DNA of 64,000 nt from Nitrosopumilus adriaticus (GTDB lineage: Archaea > Thermoproteota > Nitrososphaeria > Nitrososphaerales > Nitrosopumilaceae), in contig NZ_CP011070.1 of assembly GCF_000956175.1 (NCBI RefSeq), positions 62,001-126,000 on the forward strand, read 5' to 3'. Positions 58,856 to 64,000 of this stretch are shown here, one piece after another. The position numbers were made by a program, and so were the translations under genes. The notes beneath the pieces were generated by a model. The model was not told the origin of the DNA. It searched no databases and worked only from the letters and a program-made list of their open reading frames with translations. Position 1 is the stretch's first letter. Each line of letters begins with the position of its first letter.

Positions 58856-60013
58856 TTGGAATATTTAGTAATGTTACCGGGACCCACAAACGTTCCTGAA
58901 CGTGTAACTAGATCAATGTTTACGCCATCAATTAATCACAGAAGCGATGATTTTGTTGAACTTTATGAAGAATGTGTAAACAACACAAAGAAAATTTTTG
59001 ACACCCAAGGGGATGCAGTTTGTTTATCTGCTTCTGGTACTGGTGCAGTCGAATGTTCTGTTGTAAATTTAATTAAAAAAGGTGATAAAGTTATCATCCC
59101 AGTTAATGGAGAATTTAGTACTCGTTTAGCCCAACAAATAGAATGGGCAGGTGGTGAAACAATCAGAATAGAAACTGAACCTGGTATTACTCCTACATAT
59201 GATCAAGTCAAAGAGGCTTTTGATAATAATAAAGATGTTAAAGCATTCTATTGTGTTTGGAATGAAACTTCTACTGGAACGATGATTAATTATCTTGATA
59301 GAATTAAAGACCTCACTTCAAGAAATGATTCGTACTATGTTTTAGATGGTGTTTCTATTGTTGGTGGCGAAGAACTTCATATGGATAAATGGGGAATTGA
59401 TATTGCAATGACTGGTGCACAAAAAACATTTGCATGTCCACCAGGTATTTCACCAATTTGTGTTAATCAAAGAACTAGGAAATACATGGAAGCCAATCCT
59501 CCAAATACAATGTATTTCAATTTACCAAGATATTTCAAATATTATGATGAATCAAAACACACTCCATTTACTCCTGCATTACCTGTTCTTTATGCATATA
59601 GAGAAGCAATGAGAATTATGCTTGAAGAAGGAATAGAACAAAGAATTCAGCGTCATAGAATCTGTTCTGAAGCACTATATTCAGGATTATCTGCAATTGG
59701 ATTAACTCCATTTGCAAAAGAAGATTCACGCTCAACTGTAGTTATTGCATTAAATTATCTAGATGGATTAGAAGATAAAATATTCCGTGATACTTTAGCT
59801 AAAAAATTCAGAATTTTAGTTGCAGGCGGATTTGGAAATCTAAAAGGTAAAGTTTTCCGAGTTGGATGCATGGGTGAAGTCAATGGATATCATGTTATGA
59901 GATGCATTTCTGGAATCGCATCAACACTATCTATGATGGGCTATGACACTGATGCACAAGCAGGTCTAAAGATAGCAGAAGACAAACTAAAAGCTCTTCC
60001 TAAATCTTGTTAA
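58856..60013 (+). CDS. class V aminotransferase (alanine/serine-glyoxylate type)
   Basis: A 385-aa PLP enzyme with TTG start. LPGPTNVPERVTRSM opening, LSASGTGAVECSVVNLI, VWNETSTGTMINYL, VLDGVSIVGGEELHMD and AMTGAQKTFACPPGISPI, whose Lys near residue 190 binds PLP, place it with alanine-glyoxylate and serine-pyruvate aminotransferases. It may interconvert glyoxylate and glycine or serine and hydroxypyruvate, linking to glyA at 8300. FKBP follows after 31 bp. Confidence 0.9.
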   Translation: MEYLVMLPGPTNVPERVTRSMFTPSINHRSDDFVELYEECVNNTKKIFDTQGDAVCLSASGTGAVECSVVNLIKKGDKVIIPVNGEFSTRLAQQIEWAGGETIRIETEPGITPTYDQVKEAFDNNKDVKAFYCVWNETSTGTMINYLDRIKDLTSRNDSYYVLDGVSIVGGEELHMDKWGIDIAMTGAQKTFACPPGISPICVNQRTRKYMEANPPNTMYFNLPRYFKYYDESKHTPFTPALPVLYAYREAMRIMLEEGIEQRIQRHRICSEALYSGLSAIGLTPFAKEDSRSTVVIALNYLDGLEDKIFRDTLAKKFRILVAGGFGNLKGKVFRVGCMGEVNGYHVMRCISGIASTLSMMGYDTDAQAGLKIAEDKLKALPKSC

Positions 60014-60044
60014 CTTAATATAAGGAAATTCGAGAACGATCCCA

Positions 60045-60806
60045 TTGACTTTCGATAAAGGTTCATTAATTCTAGTCGATTATACTGCTAAAGTAAAAGA
60101 TACTGAAGAGATTTTTGATACCACTATCGAGGAAGATGCAAAAAAACATTCTATTCATGAACAAAATGTAAAGTATCAACCAAAACTAGTTTCGATTGGT
60201 GAAGTTTCTTATCCAGTTCTAAAAGGATTGGATGAAGCACTTGCAAAAACTTCCGTTGGAGATAAACTCACAGTTGAAGTAACACCCGACAAAGGTTTTG
60301 GTGAAAGAGATTCTGGGAAGGTGAGAATGATTCCACTTAGAAAACTAGGCGAAGATGCAGAGAAAGTTTCTGTTGGAGATACAATTGAAGTTGATAATAA
60401 AAGAGGAATAATTCGTTTTATTGGTTCTGGTAGAGTCCAAATAGATTACAATCATCGGTATGCCGGAAAAACTATCTTGTTTGATGTTAATGTAATTAAA
60501 TCTCTTGATTCTCCAAATGACAAAATTGATGGAATTCTAAAAAATAGATTACCAGTAGAGGATACAAAAATTTCATTTGAATTAAAAGATAAAGAAGCAA
60601 GTATTACAATTCCTGAAGAAATTTTACGTGCTGATGGTTTACAAATAATGAAACATTTTATACAATTGGATGTTTTTAAATTTGTTCCAACATTAGAAAA
60701 AGTGAATTTCATTGAAACACATGTTAACAAACAAACTCAAGAAAAGAAAGTAGAAAAAACACCTGAAAAAACCACTGAAAAAACACCCGAACAAAAAACC
60801 GCTTAA
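60045..60806 (+). CDS. FKBP-type peptidyl-prolyl isomerase, long archaeal form
   Basis: A 253-aa protein with TTG start. FKBP parts: GSLILVDYTAKVKDTEEIFDTT, VGDKLTVEVTPDKGFGERD with the inserted IF/flap domain of SlyD-type proteins, and an IDYNHRYAGKTILFDV strand. A C-terminal domain (about 160-230) follows, and the tail is a Lys/Thr/Pro-rich KTPEKTTEKTPEQK repeat. It should act as foldase with chaperone activity. Overlaps the convergent G1P dehydrogenase by 4 bp. Confidence 0.93.
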   Translation: MTFDKGSLILVDYTAKVKDTEEIFDTTIEEDAKKHSIHEQNVKYQPKLVSIGEVSYPVLKGLDEALAKTSVGDKLTVEVTPDKGFGERDSGKVRMIPLRKLGEDAEKVSVGDTIEVDNKRGIIRFIGSGRVQIDYNHRYAGKTILFDVNVIKSLDSPNDKIDGILKNRLPVEDTKISFELKDKEASITIPEEILRADGLQIMKHFIQLDVFKFVPTLEKVNFIETHVNKQTQEKKVEKTPEKTTEKTPEQKTA

Positions 60807-61867
60807 ATTACTTTAGTACTCTTTGCAAGATTCATTGCTTTTCGTTCTGTCATTTCTACCTCTTTAAGAATAGTGTATCTCTCAGGTCTCAAGTCTTGTG
60901 CGATTACAAGTGCATCTATAATTTGATCTTCTGTTAAACCAATCTGTTTTGCAGTAGTTGGGGCACCAAGGTCTTTGAGAGTCTTTACAATTTTTTTCCA
61001 ATCTTGACCTTGAAGTTTTGAAATCAAAATAGATCCTAATCCACATTTTTCACCATGCAATCCTTTTCCTGGGGCAATCTTATCTAGTGCATGAGAAAAA
61101 AGATGTTCTGCTCCAGAACATGGTCTACTACTTCCTGCAATACATGATGCAACTCCTGCACTAATTAGAGCCTCTACAATCACTCTTGCATCAAGTCCTT
61201 TTTTGGCATATTTACTTGAATTCTCCATTACAATATTTGCACTCATTAGAGCCAGATCTGCTGAATATCTACCATAATACTCTCCCGTTTTTTCATGACC
61301 TAATTGCCAATCTTTTACAGCAATAATATTTGCAATTAAATCTCCACATCCACTTGAAAGTAATCTGGTAGGGGCTTTTTTTATAATATCAATATCTACA
61401 AAAACTCCCAAGGGAGCACTTGCTACAATTGAATGTGGCTTGTCTGTTTTAACTGAAACAAATGGACTTGCCATTCCATCATGTGATGCTGCAGTTGGCA
61501 CACTTACAAATGGTATATCCAAATTAAAAGAAACCATTTTAGCAGTATCAACTGAACGACCTCCTCCAATTCCTGCTACGATATCACTATGATCTTTTTT
61601 GACGTCTTTTTCAATTTTATTTAGGCTAGTAATCAGATTATCTTTTGATAAATGCCAAACGAACTGAATTTTTTTTGATTTTAATGATTTTTCAATTTTT
61701 TCTTTAAGAATTTTTTTTACATGAATTCCTGAAATCAGAGATACTTTCTTAGGTTTCGTAAGATTATGAAGAAAATCACCGAATTCCGAGATGTTTTTTT
61801 CACCTACTACAATTTGTCTAGGCAATTCCATGGTATGTGATTTCATGCGATCCTGACTTTTTGTCAT
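60803..61867 (-). CDS. egsA: sn-glycerol-1-phosphate dehydrogenase
   Basis: Sets the archaeal lipid stereochemistry by reducing dihydroxyacetone phosphate to G1P, the substrate of GGGP synthase. The 354-aa protein has the nucleotide-site GIGGGRSVDTAKM near 100, VPTAASHDGMASP near 125, and metal ligands in SGCGDLIANI, HLFSHALDK and GLHGEKCGLG. The ATG at 61867 gives a slightly long N-terminus; an ATG seven codons later is possible. Back-to-back with the proteasome gene. Confidence 0.96.
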   Translation of the reverse strand: MTKSQDRMKSHTMELPRQIVVGEKNISEFGDFLHNLTKPKKVSLISGIHVKKILKEKIEKSLKSKKIQFVWHLSKDNLITSLNKIEKDVKKDHSDIVAGIGGGRSVDTAKMVSFNLDIPFVSVPTAASHDGMASPFVSVKTDKPHSIVASAPLGVFVDIDIIKKAPTRLLSSGCGDLIANIIAVKDWQLGHEKTGEYYGRYSADLALMSANIVMENSSKYAKKGLDARVIVEALISAGVASCIAGSSRPCSGAEHLFSHALDKIAPGKGLHGEKCGLGSILISKLQGQDWKKIVKTLKDLGAPTTAKQIGLTEDQIIDALVIAQDLRPERYTILKEVEMTERKAMNLAKSTKVI

Positions 61868-61943
61868 TATTTATGATTTCAAGTGATCAAAAAGTTATTT
61901 AAAAGGGTCAGATGCCATTCACTTTATCTTAAAAGGTGTATTT

Positions 61944-62576
61944 TTGTCAAACAATGTTGAAGAAAAAATTCTGCACGGGACTACCACTGTAGGTATCAAG
62001 GCTAAAGATGGTGTTGTCTTATGTGCAGATATGAGGGCCAGTGCAGGCTATTTTATCGCAAATAACAACACTATGAAAATCCAGAAAATTGATTTACACG
62101 CAGGATTGACTTTGGCTGGTGGTGTTGCAGACGCCCAAAATATTGTTGATATTTTACGTTATCATTCAAATCTTCATAGAGTTGAAAAACAAGGACCAAT
62201 TTCTATTCATTCACTTTCAAGACTTTGCTCATTGATATTCCATCAAAACCGAGGTTATCCGTTCATGGCTGATATTCTAGTTGGTGGTTATGATGCAAAT
62301 GGTCCTGCTTTATTTAATATTGATATGTTTGGCTCAGTTGAAGAAAAATCATATGTTACCACTGGTAGTGGCTCACCAGTAGCTTATGGTTTACTTGAAG
62401 AAGAATATAGAGAAGATCTTACCATAGAAGATGCAAAAAAAATAGCTCTCAGAGCTGTAAAAGCTGCAATTGTTAGAAACATTGGAACAGGCGATGGAAT
62501 TAACATCGCAATAATGGATAAAGATGGATTCCGTCTTTTGACAGATGAACAAAAGAAAGCAGTTATCGAACTTTAG
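61944..62576 (+). CDS. psmB: proteasome beta subunit
   Basis: Catalytic subunit of the 20S proteasome, 210 aa, TTG start. The propeptide is short (about 12 residues, ending HG) so that processing before TTTVGIKAKDGVVLCADM exposes the catalytic Thr. Lys in DMRASAGYF and the GTGDGINIAIMDKDG end are typical. A TTATTTAAA promoter box is at about 61895. aCPSF1 starts 8 bp after the stop, so the protein- and RNA-degradation genes share a transcript. Confidence 0.95.
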   Translation: MSNNVEEKILHGTTTVGIKAKDGVVLCADMRASAGYFIANNNTMKIQKIDLHAGLTLAGGVADAQNIVDILRYHSNLHRVEKQGPISIHSLSRLCSLIFHQNRGYPFMADILVGGYDANGPALFNIDMFGSVEEKSYVTTGSGSPVAYGLLEEEYREDLTIEDAKKIALRAVKAAIVRNIGTGDGINIAIMDKDGFRLLTDEQKKAVIEL

Positions 62577-62583
62577 TGATTTA

Positions 62584-64000
62584 ATGCAAAGAAAACAACA
62601 ACAAAAAGAATTACCTCCTAGTAGCCAGAATATAATGGCAACCATACTGCAAAGTATTCCAAAAGAGGCAAGCGTTACAAAAATAGAATACGAAGGCCCA
62701 AGAATTGCACTTTATACAAACTCTCCTAGATATCTTATGGAAAACAATGAAACAATTTCAAATCTAGTAAATATTATCAAAAAAAGAATTGTTGTAAGAA
62801 CTGATGAATCAATTAGAAAACCCGAAGATGAAGCTAGAAGAATTATTGCAGAATGTGTTCCAGAAGAAGCAAAGCTACAAGGAACAATATTTGATACAGC
62901 TACTGGCGAAGTTTCAGTTGAAGCAAAAAGGCCATGGTTGTTACAAAGAAATGCAAAAGAGTTCAATCATGCTGAAGTAACAGAAAAAATGGGCTGGAAA
63001 TTGCGTATTAGAAAAGCTACCACCATACCCTCAAGAACTATTCAAACCATCAATGCAACCCTCAAACAATCATCTGCTGAGAGAAGCAAACAACTCAAAC
63101 AAGTAGGTGATGAAATATTTCGACCTCGATTAACCCAAAGAACTGAAGTTTCTCTTTATACCCTTGGTGGCTTTGGTCAAGTTGGAAGATCTTCATTATT
63201 ACTATCTACGCCTGAAAGCAAGATCTTAATTGATTGTGGAATTAATCCTGGCGCCCGTTCTCCAATGGATGCATATCCTAGATTAGATTCTCTAGATATC
63301 ACACTAGATGAACTTGATGCAATAGTCATTGGCCATGCACACTTGGATCATACAGGATTTTTGCCGGCTTTGTGCAAATATGGTTACAAAGGTCCAATCT
63401 ATTGTACTGAACCAACTCTCCCTATGATGAATCTGATTCAATTAGATGCAATCAAAGTGGCTGCTGCTCAAGGTAGAACTCCAATTTATTCTGAAAGAGA
63501 TGTAAAACAAATCATGAGACAGACTATTACGTTACCATATGGTACTGTAACTGATATTTCCCCTGACATTAAACTGGTTCTTGCAAATGCAGGTCACATA
63601 CTTGGTTCTGCATTATGTCATTTTCATATTGGAAATGGAGATCACAATTTTGTTTATTCAGGAGATATCAAATTTGGAAAAAGTATTTTGTTTGAAGCAG
63701 CAAGCTGGAATTTCCCTAGAGTAGAAACATTGTTGATAGAAAGTACATACGGCCTAAAAGAAGATATTCAGCCAACAAGACAAGAGGTAGAATCTGCTTT
63801 CATTAATGCAGTAAACAATACTTTAGCAGATGGAGGTAAAGTTTTGATTCCAATTCCCGCAGTTGGTCGTGCACAAGAAATTATGATGGTAATTGATCAC
63901 TATATGAAATCAGGAGAAATGATTGAAGCTCCGGTATTTACAGAAGGAATGATATCTGAGGCATCTGCAATTCATGAATCATATCCTGAATATCTTGCAA
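62584..64000 (+). CDS. aCPSF1 beta-CASP ribonuclease, 5' part
   Basis: Archaeal homologue of CPSF73 (FttA), the transcription termination and 3'-end nuclease. The first 472 codons are in the window and the frame is open to the right edge. Two KH-type domains come first (about 1-145, with an EYEGPRIALY and ECVPEEAKLQGTIFD type sequence), then the metallo-beta-lactamase domain with GGFGQVGRSS near 198 and the metal motif GHAHLDHTG at about 250-258, then NAGHILGSALCHF and a SGDIKFG stretch. The beta-CASP and C-terminal parts are partly outside. Confidence 0.96.
   Translation, partial: MQRKQQQKELPPSSQNIMATILQSIPKEASVTKIEYEGPRIALYTNSPRYLMENNETISNLVNIIKKRIVVRTDESIRKPEDEARRIIAECVPEEAKLQGTIFDTATGEVSVEAKRPWLLQRNAKEFNHAEVTEKMGWKLRIRKATTIPSRTIQTINATLKQSSAERSKQLKQVGDEIFRPRLTQRTEVSLYTLGGFGQVGRSSLLLSTPESKILIDCGINPGARSPMDAYPRLDSLDITLDELDAIVIGHAHLDHTGFLPALCKYGYKGPIYCTEPTLPMMNLIQLDAIKVAAAQGRTPIYSERDVKQIMRQTITLPYGTVTDISPDIKLVLANAGHILGSALCHFHIGNGDHNFVYSGDIKFGKSILFEAASWNFPRVETLLIESTYGLKEDIQPTRQEVESAFINAVNNTLADGGKVLIPIPAVGRAQEIMMVIDHYMKSGEMIEAPVFTEGMISEASAIHESYPEYLA

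Noticed and set aside
1-64000. CRISPR arrays, insertion sequences, integrases or prophage genes
   Set aside because: No regularly spaced repeats, transposase motifs, terminal inverted repeats or phage structural genes were seen in any region.

Overview
The window is a gene-dense, AT-rich archaeal chromosome segment. The gene set points to a Nitrososphaerota (Thaumarchaeota) genome of the marine Nitrosopumilus type. It has archaeal lipid enzymes (GGGP synthase, glycerol-1-phosphate dehydrogenase), both subunits of family D DNA polymerase, Orc1/Cdc6, GINS, PCNA, Rpo11 and TFS. It also has a thermosome, a proteasome beta subunit, aCPSF1, an archaeal class I CCA enzyme, plastocyanin-like cupredoxins and many TTG/GTG starts on near-leaderless genes. 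I see no mobile elements, CRISPR arrays or prophage genes. The assignment rests on gene content; I did not compare with any genome.

Replication end (1-14000). The 3' end of DP1 (polB) converges on orc1/cdc6. Upstream of cdc6 is a 480-bp gene-free region with an AT-rich stretch, two directly repeated ORB-like elements 61 bp apart and several GTTAAC boxes. This is very probably a chromosomal replication origin. Beyond it lie an unknown small protein, an unlisted AbrB-fold regulator, a membrane-tethered winged-helix protein, GGGP synthase and the large Pol D subunit DP2. Then come serine hydroxymethyltransferase, the thermosome, glutamine synthetase and a GINS subunit.

RNA and nucleotide metabolism (14000-26500). 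This part holds an AN1 zinc finger, an SDR and an SQR-like flavoprotein, tRNA-Pro(GGG), and a minus-strand cluster of COG2112 kinase, CCA-adding enzyme and ThpR. A UPF0200 kinase and a UPF0201 protein form a pair. A tight minus-strand run encodes Sir2, RNase Z, a Trm11-like methyltransferase and PRPP synthetase, followed by an MscS channel.

Membrane, redox and signalling genes (26500-39100). Here are a KamA-like radical SAM protein, an APC permease, a VIT1-like transporter, UspA, a J-domain/beta-rich fusion with HSD instead of HPD, a class III nucleotide cyclase with extracellular sensor and HAMP, a cupredoxin, a CxxD-type ferredoxin behind a doubled operator-like repeat, a frameshifted RecA-like gene, a class V aminotransferase, a stand-alone Lrp sensor domain, a cyclase-family hydrolase and a dual-specificity phosphatase.

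Information and biosynthesis genes (39100-51300). Rpo11, TFS, PCNA and aspartate kinase follow one another. They are joined by CobJ/CbiH, TyrRS, a DegT aminotransferase translationally coupled to an MtrA-like protein, an all-alpha NTP pyrophosphatase, a PfkB kinase and several secreted or zinc-binding unknowns.

Final part (51300-64000). Small Cys-rich proteins, a PEF-CTERM-like surface protein, cyclophilin, FMN reductase, tRNA-Arg(CCT) with a D-loop intron, BluB, tRNA-Val(GAC) with C33, RtcA, NadM, an aminotransferase, FKBP, G1P dehydrogenase, proteasome beta and the 5' part of aCPSF1. CobJ and BluB fit the cobamide biosynthesis known in this lineage.
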